Source: Actinomycetes bacterium (GTDB lineage: Bacteria > Actinomycetota > Thermoleophilia > RBG-16-64-13). From it: DNA of 51,729 nucleotides. The stretch lies in NCBI GenBank assembly GCA_024637095.1, contig JAGXFV010000043.1, positions 1 through 51,729 of the forward strand. Reading direction: 5' to 3'. The translations under genes were made by a program, and so were the position numbers. A model generated the notes under the pieces. The model saw nothing but the letters and a program-made list of their open reading frames with translations, was not told the origin of the DNA and did no database searches. The first letter of the stretch is position 1. The number at the start of each line of letters is the position of its first letter. This document shows, in pieces, positions 25,316 to 33,331 of the stretch.

Positions 25316-27445
25316 GTGCACAAAGTGGCTCTCGGCTCCAAGGCCGCGTTCCCTCTGATATTCCTCTTCCTCGCGCTTCTGTTTGCGGTGCAATCAGCGC
25401 CTGTCCGGGCCACCACCGTGATCCAGTTGTCCCTCGGCGAGATGGCGGAACTCGCCGACTACGTCGCGGTGGTCGAGGTGAAGAGCACCAGCGCCCGCCA
25501 AGTGCAAGGCCAGAGCGCGATCGAGACCACCGCAGATCTGCGCGTCCGCCGGGCGATGAAGGGCCCCGGCCGGGGGAGGACCGCTTTACCCGCCGTGGCC
25601 AAAGCCCCGGGTGGAAAACTCGGCGGGCTGACGATGGTCGTCCCGGGATCGCCGGCATTCCGCCCCGGCGAGAAGGCGCTCCTCTTCCTCGACGCAGAAG
25701 GCAGAGTAATAGGGGGATGGCAGGGCAAGCTTCGCGTAGAGGGTGAGCGGGTGCCCGAACTCGGGCTGACACTCGAAGAGGTGGAAGCCGTGGTCGCCGG
25801 GCGCGACAAAGCGAACTCGGCCAACACCGTCGTCCCCACCGCCTCCCCCTCCGAGGCAACCGCGGAGTCGGCTATCGCCGACGCCCCGAACCCCGCAGCC
25901 GCCGCGAGCACGGCCGGTCCCGTAATCGCCGACATTACCCCAGACTCGGGTTCCGCGGGCACCCACACCCTGGTGACCCTCACCGGCTCGGGTTTTGGGA
26001 CCAGCCAGGTAGGTGCGGGCGTCGACTTCACCTACCGGGGTGACACGCCCGTCCGCGCCACAAGCATCCGCGAATGGACCGACGCGCGCATAGTCGCCGA
26101 AGTACCCATTGGCTACGTCAGCAACTACCCCGCCTCCGCCGGCTCGGGCTACGTGACCGTCGTCAACTCCCTCGGAGAGCGCAGCAACGGCGTCTGGTTC
26201 GACGTGACCTTCGGCTACGGCGGCATCCGCTGGCAGGGCGACAACGTGTCGTTCAGGGTGAACGCCAACACCGCCGACACCGCCCTAGAAGGCTCCTCGG
26301 TCGGCGCCGCCGCCTCCACCTGGAGCGCTGCGGGCGGCTTCACCTTCCAAAACCTCGGAAGTTCCGCCGTCACCGACAACTCTCGAGACGGACAGAATTC
26401 CATCTTCTGGAGCAGCACTCTGCTCCCGGTGGGCATGCTCGCCCAGGCCTCCTACTGGACCTCGAACGGGATCATCTACGAAGCCGACATCGCCTTCAAC
26501 GATTACTACAACTGGGGAACCGGCTCCTCGTACTCCGTCTACGACGTGCAGAGCACCGCCTTGCACGAGTTGGGCCACTGGCTGAACTTACGAGATCTCT
26601 ACGGCGATGATCGCGAGAAGGTGCTGTTTGGTCAGGGGAGCCCGGGAACCCAGAAGCGAGTCTTGAGCGCCGGAGACATAGCCGGACTGCAATGGATTTA
26701 CGGCGCCGGCACAGCTCCCCCGGTCACGAGCACAACGTCCACAACCACGTCCACCTCGAGTACCTCGACCACCAGCACCACGCAGGCTACTCCGTCGACC
26801 ACGAGCACGACCACACCGTCGGTGACGACCACCTCGATCCCGTCAACGTCGACCTCCACCACCGTGCCGAGCCCCGGACCCGGGCCCTCGCCCGCCCCGA
26901 GCTTCCTGGACGTCTCCACGCAACACGAGTTCTATGCGGCGATAAGCTACCTGGCGGCGGAGGGAGTCATAGGGGGTTACGCAGACGGCACCTTCGGCCC
27001 GTACAACCCCGTGCTCCGGGCCCAATTGGCGAAGATGGCGGTGCTGGGCTTCGAGCTGGACGATACGGGTGACTTCCTCACCCAGGCGAGCTTTCCGGAC
27101 GTCCCTTACAACGGAGCCGCCTATCCCTTCGAGTTCGTGGAGCAGGCGGCGCGGGCAGGAATCATCAACGGCTACGCCAACGGCAACTTCGGGCCGTATG
27201 ATCGGCTGACCCGCATCCAGCTGGTGCGCATCCTGGTGCGCGCGGGAGGCGACGAGCTGGCCGCCCCACCGGCGGGCTACGATCCCGGCTTTGCCGACGT
27301 GCCCCCGTCAGACCTTACTTACGTGGCTACCGCCCACTTCAACGGGCTCGTGAACGGCAAAAGCGCGAGCCTCTTCGATCCCTACGGAACGGCAACCCGC
27401 GGCCACGTGGCCAAGATCCTGTACAACACTTTGATGGCGGACTGA
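25316..27445 (+). CDS. Secreted SLH-domain zinc metalloprotease with TIG domain
   Basis: 709-residue exported protein. Signal peptide residues 1-34 (hydrophobic FPLIFLFLALLFAVQSAP, cleavage near VRA). An unassigned domain follows to about 190, then an IPT/TIG Ig-like domain (about 200-285: PVIADITPDSGSAGTHTLV). A matrixin-like metallopeptidase carries HELGHWLNL with zinc His residues 417 and 421. The third ligand is unclear because LRDLYGDD replaces the usual LGLxH. A Thr/Ser linker (about 468-520) leads to three SLH repeats (from 529) with LRAQLAKM, TRIQLVRI and TRGHVAKI. GTG 25316 is chosen over GTG 25280 because GGAGG precedes it and the signal peptide begins there. SLH repeats anchor to pyruvylated wall polymers. 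Confidence 0.88.
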   Translation: MHKVALGSKAAFPLIFLFLALLFAVQSAPVRATTVIQLSLGEMAELADYVAVVEVKSTSARQVQGQSAIETTADLRVRRAMKGPGRGRTALPAVAKAPGGKLGGLTMVVPGSPAFRPGEKALLFLDAEGRVIGGWQGKLRVEGERVPELGLTLEEVEAVVAGRDKANSANTVVPTASPSEATAESAIADAPNPAAAASTAGPVIADITPDSGSAGTHTLVTLTGSGFGTSQVGAGVDFTYRGDTPVRATSIREWTDARIVAEVPIGYVSNYPASAGSGYVTVVNSLGERSNGVWFDVTFGYGGIRWQGDNVSFRVNANTADTALEGSSVGAAASTWSAAGGFTFQNLGSSAVTDNSRDGQNSIFWSSTLLPVGMLAQASYWTSNGIIYEADIAFNDYYNWGTGSSYSVYDVQSTALHELGHWLNLRDLYGDDREKVLFGQGSPGTQKRVLSAGDIAGLQWIYGAGTAPPVTSTTSTTTSTSSTSTTSTTQATPSTTSTTTPSVTTTSIPSTSTSTTVPSPGPGPSPAPSFLDVSTQHEFYAAISYLAAEGVIGGYADGTFGPYNPVLRAQLAKMAVLGFELDDTGDFLTQASFPDVPYNGAAYPFEFVEQAARAGIINGYANGNFGPYDRLTRIQLVRILVRAGGDELAAPPAGYDPGFADVPPSDLTYVATAHFNGLVNGKSASLFDPYGTATRGHVAKILYNTLMAD

Positions 27446-27457
27446 AAGCCGGCTGGA

Positions 27458-27491
27458 ATGCGGCGGCCGGAGCGCGCTCCGGCCGCCGCAT
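27458..27491. terminator. Perfect 34-base palindrome, likely bidirectional terminator
   Basis: A 34-base perfect inverted repeat with 17-base arms and no spacer (arm sequence begins ATGCGGCGGCC and ends at the central CGCG). It lies between the convergent SLH protease and FAH-family genes. Only short T runs flank it, so termination is inferred from position and strength of the hairpin. Confidence 0.65.
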
Positions 27492-27522
27492 CTACTCATC
27501 GTAATAGCGCGCGGTCTCCGGC

Positions 27523-28320
27523 TCAGGTCTCCGCCACGGTATTGGTCAAGTCCCCGATCCCCTGAATCGAGATGGTCACCTCGTCTCCCGGCCTCAGCCA
27601 GCGAGGCGGGTCTTGGTTCAACCCGACACCCGCGGGCGTACCCGTCAGCAGCACGTCCCCCGGCACCAGCGTCATTATCTGAGATAGGTGGGCGATGAGA
27701 CCCGCCACCATGGTGTTCATGTGCCGGGTAGTCGAGTCGATCATGACCTCGCCGTTGAGGGTGCAAAGAATGTCCAGCTGCTGCGGGTCAGCCGGTTCCA
27801 GTTCGTCCGGCGTCACCAGCCAGGGACCCATGGGCAGGAAGCTGTCGATCGCCTTGCCCCACAGCCACTGCCCCGCTTTGGCGGTCATATCGCGGGCGGT
27901 GACGTCGTTGGCGCAGGTATAGCCCGCCACGTATTCCAGGGCCTCTTCCGCGGTGACGTTGCGAGCGGCGCGGCCGATGACCACCGCGAGTTCGGCCTCG
28001 TAGTCGGGTTGCCCGCACATGGGCGGGATGATGATGGGATCACCGGGACCGATGATCGAGTTGGCGAATTTTGGGAAGAGGATGGGCAGCTCCGGGATCT
28101 GCTGGCCGGTCAACTCCGCGAAGTCCCTATAGTTGAGCCCGATGCCGATTACCTTGCTCGGGTTGGGCACGGGGGCGTGCAGCTTTACCGAGGCCAGTTC
28201 GACCGGAGCTCCATCCTCATGGGTGCCGTTCACCAGGTAGGTGCGAAGGTCCGCACCCATGGGAATGATGCGATCTCCGTCCACGCGACCAAAACCGTCT
28301 TCGTAGGTGACCAACCTCAT
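27523..28320 (-). CDS. Fumarylacetoacetate hydrolase family protein
   Basis: 265-residue member of the FAH superfamily, which includes hydrolases and decarboxylases of oxo-acids from aromatic breakdown. KVIGIGLNYRDFAELTG starts the domain. The metal-binding core is seen in QPDYEAELAVVIGRAARNV (conserved E-E-D type ligands), GYTCANDVTARD, and the end MTLVPGDVLLTGTPAGVG. ATG 28320 has GAGGAGGG just upstream, a strong site. The gene is divergent from a truncated IclR-type regulator, a usual neighbour of catabolic genes. The true substrate is not predictable from the sequence. Confidence 0.9.
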   Translation of the reverse strand: MRLVTYEDGFGRVDGDRIIPMGADLRTYLVNGTHEDGAPVELASVKLHAPVPNPSKVIGIGLNYRDFAELTGQQIPELPILFPKFANSIIGPGDPIIIPPMCGQPDYEAELAVVIGRAARNVTAEEALEYVAGYTCANDVTARDMTAKAGQWLWGKAIDSFLPMGPWLVTPDELEPADPQQLDILCTLNGEVMIDSTTRHMNTMVAGLIAHLSQIMTLVPGDVLLTGTPAGVGLNQDPPRWLRPGDEVTISIQGIGDLTNTVAET

Positions 28321-28505
28321 CTGGAGCCCTCCTCAGGATCATCTCCGGGCGATGCAGCGCCGCTTTCCAACCGAAGCGTACCGCTCATCACCGACCATAA
28401 ACCGTTCGGCTGATCCAAGGTCATTTGCCGGTATTCGGCCTCTACAATCGCTCATCATCGGCAAATATCGCCGCCAGACCGTATATCTTGCCAAAGGGGG
28501 CGTCA

Positions 28506-28805
28506 GTGGGTTCCACGAAGGCCGGGGTTCCATGCCAGTGTGTCTATCGATCGCTGGTACTGCTCGAAGCCCTCGCGGAGCATCCCAGCGCCCGCCTAAC
28601 CGACCTGGCCCGCGAGGTCAGTCTCAACAAAGCCACCGCCCATCGGTTGCTGGCGACCACGCAGGCGCGCGGCTTCGTGGTGCAATCCGAGCTGACTCAG
28701 GAATACTCGCTGGGACCCCGAATCGCCGAACTGGAGCGTGCTCACTCCGAGGCCACCGGAGCCGCTATGGGCACAGGCGAAGACAAAGTCGTCGCGCTGG
28801 CCTGA
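28506..28805 (+). pseudogene. Truncated IclR-family transcriptional regulator (HTH only)
   Basis: 99 residues containing only the IclR winged-helix N-terminal domain: YRSLVLLEALAEHPSARLTD, REVSLNKATAHRLLATTQAR and YSLGPRIAELERAH. Family members continue for about 170 more residues with an effector domain; here the frame stops after EDKVVALA and no continuation is visible in the other frames before 28881. GTG 28506 has AAGGGGG six bases upstream. The frame is open further upstream. Expected role was repression or activation of the divergent FAH-family gene. It could be a decayed gene or a working stand-alone DNA-binding protein; I favour decay. Confidence 0.7.
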
Positions 28806-28881
28806 GAACGGATGTGCGGCTGCGCCCCACCCGTAGCCGGCCACGATCCAGAACGGAATAGCGCAGGGCTCTCTCCCTTGG

Positions 28882-30498
28882 CTAGACCTTCAGGCCATCG
28901 GCCGCGCGAATGGCATGCCGGGCTACTTCAAACTGCTCATCCGCCCGCATAACGTCTGTCGGCGCCCCGTTTCGAACCGCCTCGAGGAAGCTGTCCAGTT
29001 CGGCCCGGAATCCCTTGTCGGGCACGGGGAGACTCTGCGATAGCGTCTCGCCATCGGCCCGGATCTCCAGAGCGGCCCAATTGTTGACCCAAGCCGTCAG
29101 GCCTCCCCCGGCCACCCATACCTGTTCCCCTAGCAAACGCGGATCCCCGGTGGGGCAGTAATGCACGACCGCTCGACTTCCGTCCGCAAAAGCCATCCCG
29201 ATCAACAGGTTCTCGGGATTACCGGCTAGCCCCTCAGCCTCCACCCGCTCGAACGGGCTATCTACCAGGAAGCGGGCGAGATCGATGAAGTGCACCGCGT
29301 GGCCAAGCAGTCGTCCTCCTCCCTGGCTTCGATCGCTGCGCCAGTGCCCGAGGGGCAGCGGACGCGCATTGACCACGATGCTCAGCTGAAAGGGCCCGGA
29401 ACGCCCTCGCAGCGCCCGGGCCAGAGGCCCGGCCAAAGGAGCGAAGCGTCGGTTGAAGCCGGTGAGCAGTTGCAAACGACGCCGTGGCTGCGCGCGCCGC
29501 GTCTGCGCGAGAGCCGACTGCACCTCCTCGATCCCGGGCTCGGTCAGGGCGAGCGGCTTCTCCACGAGCACGTGGCGGCCGGCGCGTAGCGCCGCCGCCG
29601 CCAACTCGGCATGCGTGTCGTGACGGGTGGCGATGACGACCGCCTCGGTTTGGGGGTCGTTCAATAGACGGGTGATTCCTTCATCGCCGGTGGCGGCGAA
29701 CTGAAAGCCGAAAGAAGAAGCCGCCTTCGAAGCGGATTCCTGGCGAAGCGTGACCACGCCGGTCGGGCGCACCGCTCCCTTCTCGATCTGCTGCCTGAGC
29801 CCCGGCGCCAGAAAGTCGTGCAGATATCTGCCCGCCCCGATCATGCCCAGGCCGATGGGACGACCGAGGGACTCTGTCGGCAGCGGCTGGTCCTTCCCGG
29901 TCAGGCCCGACGGCGGCCGGTCCCGCTCGCGGCACTCATATAGCAGGTGGGGAATTCCCGCATGCATGAGCGTCCCGTTCGCACGGAAGCCCAGTTTCTC
30001 CAGAACCCTGCGGGAGGCCAAGTTCTGCGGCAGGGCCAGGCCGATGGTCCTTCCGGCCAGTGTTCCCAGGCGCCGTGCCTCTCTGAGTGCGGCCGTCGCC
30101 GCCTCCGTTGCCAAGCCCTGCTGTCGCACTCCGGGTGCCAGCGCGTAGAAAACCTCCGCCGAGGGCTCCCCCAGCGAACAGGGCTCGGAACAAGCTCGAC
30201 CGCCCGCCAGCCATAGTTGCCGTAATCCGACCCATCCGACCCATTCCCTGGATTCGCGGAGGCGGAGCACCCAGGTCATCCGCCAGGCCCGCCCGCGGCT
30301 CGGTTCCTGCAACGCCTCTCCCTCCGCGATCGCCTGGATCAAACGCAGGCGCGTCTCGTCCCGCGGGCGCGGTCCGCCAACCAAGCGGGAGAAGTCCGGA
30401 TCTGCCCACCACTCGACCATCACTCTCTCGTGCGATGGCGAAAGCGGCTCGCCGAGCAGCCGGGCGGTCAGCAGACGAGGATAGGGCAGATCGAGCAT
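28882..30498 (-). CDS. GNAT acetyltransferase fused to Gfo/Idh/MocA oxidoreductase
   Basis: 538-residue two-domain protein. Residues 1 to about 190 are a RimJ/RimL-type GNAT acetyltransferase ([32 protein letters not shown] as the acetyl-CoA loop, [17 protein letters not shown]). Residues about 215-538 are a Gfo/Idh/MocA NAD(P)-dependent oxidoreductase ([16 protein letters not shown] dinucleotide fold, [33 protein letters not shown] with the catalytic EKP Lys, [18 protein letters not shown]). Both halves are complete. ATG 30498 is six bases after TATGCT on the same strand and has no ribosome site, so the message may be leaderless. The frame stays open to 30645. Likely modifies an amino or keto sugar; the substrate is unknown. 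Confidence 0.8.
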   Translation of the reverse strand: MLDLPYPRLLTARLLGEPLSPSHERVMVEWWADPDFSRLVGGPRPRDETRLRLIQAIAEGEALQEPSRGRAWRMTWVLRLRESREWVGWVGLRQLWLAGGRACSEPCSLGEPSAEVFYALAPGVRQQGLATEAATAALREARRLGTLAGRTIGLALPQNLASRRVLEKLGFRANGTLMHAGIPHLLYECRERDRPPSGLTGKDQPLPTESLGRPIGLGMIGAGRYLHDFLAPGLRQQIEKGAVRPTGVVTLRQESASKAASSFGFQFAATGDEGITRLLNDPQTEAVVIATRHDTHAELAAAALRAGRHVLVEKPLALTEPGIEEVQSALAQTRRAQPRRRLQLLTGFNRRFAPLAGPLARALRGRSGPFQLSIVVNARPLPLGHWRSDRSQGGGRLLGHAVHFIDLARFLVDSPFERVEAEGLAGNPENLLIGMAFADGSRAVVHYCPTGDPRLLGEQVWVAGGGLTAWVNNWAALEIRADGETLSQSLPVPDKGFRAELDSFLEAVRNGAPTDVMRADEQFEVARHAIRAADGLKV

Positions 30499-30630
30499 TG
30501 TCTGAGCATACCGCGGGACCGACCCAACGCCTGTGCGAACTGCGCGACCCCGCGGGCGATTGGCCGCCGGCTCCCGCGTCTCCGAGCGATATGCTTCAAT
30601 AGCGCGAGATCCGGACGAAGGGAGCCAACG

Positions 30631-32094
30631 ATGGCGGAGCAACATTCAAACAGGGAAGCGGCCCAAGGCGGCGCGCTCGACTATAGAGTGGCCGACATCG
30701 GCCTGGCCGATTTCGGCCGCCGCGAGATCGAGATCGCCGAGAAGGAAATGCCCGGCCTCATGGCCACCCGCCGCAAGTACGGCCCCGAGAAGCCGCTCGC
30801 GGGCGCCCGGCTCAGCGGTTCACTGCATATGACCATCCAGACCGCGGTCCTCATCGAGACCCTGGTCGAGCTGGGCGCCGACGTCCGCTGGGCCAGCTGC
30901 AACATCTTCTCCACCCAAGATCACGCGGCGGCCGCCGTCGCGGCCGCCGGCATTCCCGTCTTCGCCTGGAAGGGCGAGACCCTCGCCGAATACTGGTGGG
31001 CCACCAAACAGGCGCTCACCTGGCCTGACGGCCGCGGCCCCAACCTGATCGTGGACGACGGTGGCGACGCCACCCTGCTGCTCCACCGCGGCTACCAAGC
31101 CGAGGAAGACGCCACCATCCTCGACGAGCCCACCGACAACAAAGAACTGCAACTGGTCAACCATCTGCTCAAGGAGAACCTGGCGGCCGACCCCGATTTT
31201 TGGCGCCGCACCCTGGCCGACTTCCACGGCATCAGCGAGGAGACCACCACCGGCGTGCACCGGCTCTACGAGATGCAGAAGCAGGGCACCCTGCTGGCGC
31301 CGGCCATCAATGTCAACGACTCGGTGACCAAGTCCAAGTTCGACAACATCTACGGCTGCCGCGAGTCATTGGTGGACGGCATCAAGCGCGCCACCGACGT
31401 CATGATCAGCGGGAAGATCGCCATGGTCTGCGGCTTCGGCGACGTGGGCAAGGGCTCCGCCCAGTCGCTTTCCGGCTACAACGCCCGGATGCTGGTCTCC
31501 GAGGTCGACCCCATCAACGCCCTGCAGGCCCTGATGGCCGGCTACACCGTCACCACAGTCGAAGAGGCCCTGCCCATGGCGGACATATACGTCACCGCCA
31601 CCGGCAACCGGGACATCATCCGGGTCGAACACATGGAGCGGATGAAGGACCAGGCCATCGTCTGCAACATCGGCCACTTCGACAACGAGATCCAGGTCGA
31701 GGAGCTCAAGAACTACCCCGGCATCGAGCACACCGAGATCAAGCCGGGTACCGACCGCTACACCTTTCCCGACGGACACTCCATCTTCCTGCTGGCCGAC
31801 GGGAGACTGGTCAATTTGGGTTGCGCCACCGGCCACCCCAGCTTCGTCATGTCGAACAGCTTCACCAATCAGACCCTGGCCCAGCTCGACCTGTGGCGCG
31901 GCGCGGACGACGAGCCGGGCGGCAGGCCCAAGCAGGTAGGCGTTTACGTGCTCTCCAAGAAACTGGACGAAGAAGTCGCCCGCCTGCACCTGGATCACCT
32001 GGGAGCCAAGCTGACCACCCTGAGCGAGGAGCAGGCCGAGTATATCGGCGTGCCCGTGGACGGGCCCTATAAGCCTGAGACCTACCGGTACTAG
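30631..32094 (+). CDS. ahcY: S-adenosylhomocysteine hydrolase
   Basis: Cytoplasmic NAD-dependent enzyme that splits S-adenosylhomocysteine into adenosine and homocysteine, ending each methylation cycle. 487 residues, within the normal range for the longer bacterial form. Seen: [19 protein letters not shown] and [16 protein letters not shown] at the substrate site, [20 protein letters not shown] with the catalytic Lys and Asp, [15 protein letters not shown] as the NAD fold, NIGHFDNEI, and the conserved C-terminal YKPETYRY that completes the partner subunit's NAD site. ATG 30631 has GAAGGGAG upstream; frames open further upstream lack homology. A PfkB kinase follows after 2 bases, suggesting removal of adenosine by phosphorylation. 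Confidence 0.97.
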   Translation: MAEQHSNREAAQGGALDYRVADIGLADFGRREIEIAEKEMPGLMATRRKYGPEKPLAGARLSGSLHMTIQTAVLIETLVELGADVRWASCNIFSTQDHAAAAVAAAGIPVFAWKGETLAEYWWATKQALTWPDGRGPNLIVDDGGDATLLLHRGYQAEEDATILDEPTDNKELQLVNHLLKENLAADPDFWRRTLADFHGISEETTTGVHRLYEMQKQGTLLAPAINVNDSVTKSKFDNIYGCRESLVDGIKRATDVMISGKIAMVCGFGDVGKGSAQSLSGYNARMLVSEVDPINALQALMAGYTVTTVEEALPMADIYVTATGNRDIIRVEHMERMKDQAIVCNIGHFDNEIQVEELKNYPGIEHTEIKPGTDRYTFPDGHSIFLLADGRLVNLGCATGHPSFVMSNSFTNQTLAQLDLWRGADDEPGGRPKQVGVYVLSKKLDEEVARLHLDHLGAKLTTLSEEQAEYIGVPVDGPYKPETYRY

Positions 32095-32096
32095 AC

Positions 32097-33326
32097 GTGC
32101 CGCACACGGAAGCAGACGTGCCCCACTCCGAAGCGCGCCCCTCATCGCCCAAGGCCCTGATCTGCGGCACCTTCGCCTACGATACGATCATGATCTACTC
32201 CGGCCGCTACCGCGACCATCTGCGCCCCGAGGCCGCCCACGTCCTCGATCTCTCCTTTCCGTACGAGCAGATCCGCACTGATTTCGGTGGCTGCGGCGCC
32301 AACGTCAGCTACCATCTGAGACAACTGGGCATGTCGGTGCTGCCTCTCGCCACGGTGGGGGTCGATTTCGAGCCCTACTCCCTTTGGCTGGATCAGCAAC
32401 TGATCCCGCGGCGCTACATTCAAGTGATCGAGGACGAGATGACCGCCCGCGCCTACATCATGACTGATTTGGAGGACAGCCAGCTGACCGCCTTCCATTC
32501 GGCGGCGTCTGCCTGGGCACACAACAACTCGGTGGCTGAGGCGCTGGCGGCCGAAGCCCGACCGGCCCCGGAGGAGTCGACCGGTTCGACCACCGCGGAA
32601 CCGCCCCATGCGGCGGAGGCCCGGGCCGACGCGACTGGGAGTACGCACGGTTCGGGCACCCAAAGCGATTCTGGGGCCCCGGGCGGCTCGGCCGCCCACC
32701 GCGTCGAGGTGGGGGATTATGGCGGGTTCGCCGAGTACGAAGAACCCGAGCTCGCCCGGCTCCTCCCGGATCCACACAAGGGTGTCTCCGGGGAGCCCGG
32801 GCCCGTGACCATTGGGATGATCACTCCCGACGATCCTCGGGCGATGATGGTCCACGCCGTCGACTTCGCCGCCGCCGAGGTTCCGTTTCTCTTTGACCCG
32901 GGCCAGCAGATCGGTTCACTCTCCCCCGAGGAGCTACTGCACATGATCGACCGGTCGACCTGGCTGGCGCTCAACGAGTACGAGGCGGAGCTCGTGAGCG
33001 CCCGGACTGGACTTGCCCGGACAGAATTGGCCGCCAAGGTGGAAGCGCTGATCGTCACGCGAGGCCGGCAAGGATCGACCATTTGGGCCGCGGAGAAGGA
33101 GCTGACCATCGAGGCGGTTCCTTCCGCGGCCGCCGTCGACCCCACCGGCGCGGGCGACGCCTACCGCGCAGGACTGCTCTTCGGCATTATGCGCGGCTAC
33201 GACTGGCCTTTGACCGGCCGCATCGCCTCGCTCATGGGGGCCATGGCCACGGAGCACTTCGGGGCGCAGGGCCTCTACGTCGACCCGGAGGAATTCCAGC
33301 AACGCTTCGACACGGCATTCCTTTAG
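32097..33326 (+). CDS. PfkB-family kinase with internal insert, probable adenosine/nucleoside kinase
   Basis: Ribokinase/PfkB-fold kinase, 409 residues against a usual 300-330. ICGTFAYDTIMIYSGRY starts the fold, RTDFGGCGANVSYHLRQLG is the first PfkB signature, and VDPTGAGDAYRAGLLFGI is the second, with the catalytic Asp. An extra stretch of about 85 residues (roughly 150-235), rich in Ala, Ser, Gly, Thr and Glu, interrupts the domain after the DLEDSQLTAFH strand. It starts with GTG two bases after the ahcY stop. Given that position, adenosine kinase is the best guess, because adenosine is a product of AhcY; other sugar kinases of this fold cannot be excluded. Confidence 0.82.
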   Translation: MPHTEADVPHSEARPSSPKALICGTFAYDTIMIYSGRYRDHLRPEAAHVLDLSFPYEQIRTDFGGCGANVSYHLRQLGMSVLPLATVGVDFEPYSLWLDQQLIPRRYIQVIEDEMTARAYIMTDLEDSQLTAFHSAASAWAHNNSVAEALAAEARPAPEESTGSTTAEPPHAAEARADATGSTHGSGTQSDSGAPGGSAAHRVEVGDYGGFAEYEEPELARLLPDPHKGVSGEPGPVTIGMITPDDPRAMMVHAVDFAAAEVPFLFDPGQQIGSLSPEELLHMIDRSTWLALNEYEAELVSARTGLARTELAAKVEALIVTRGRQGSTIWAAEKELTIEAVPSAAAVDPTGAGDAYRAGLLFGIMRGYDWPLTGRIASLMGAMATEHFGAQGLYVDPEEFQQRFDTAFL

Positions 33327-33331
33327 CCGGC

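Noticed and set aside
26718-26880. Repetitive ACC/ACG triplets as a CRISPR or satellite repeat
   Set aside because: They encode the Thr/Ser linker of the SLH protease in frame; no regular spacer structure.
28307-28861. 184-codon plus-strand frame over the IclR remnant
   Set aside because: The winged-helix motifs are in the other frame; this one is Arg/Pro-rich and does not supply the missing effector domain.
30499-30630. SAH or SAM riboswitch before ahcY
   Set aside because: I looked for the conserved cores of these aptamers in the leader and did not find them; only a short GC-rich leader and a ribosome site are present.
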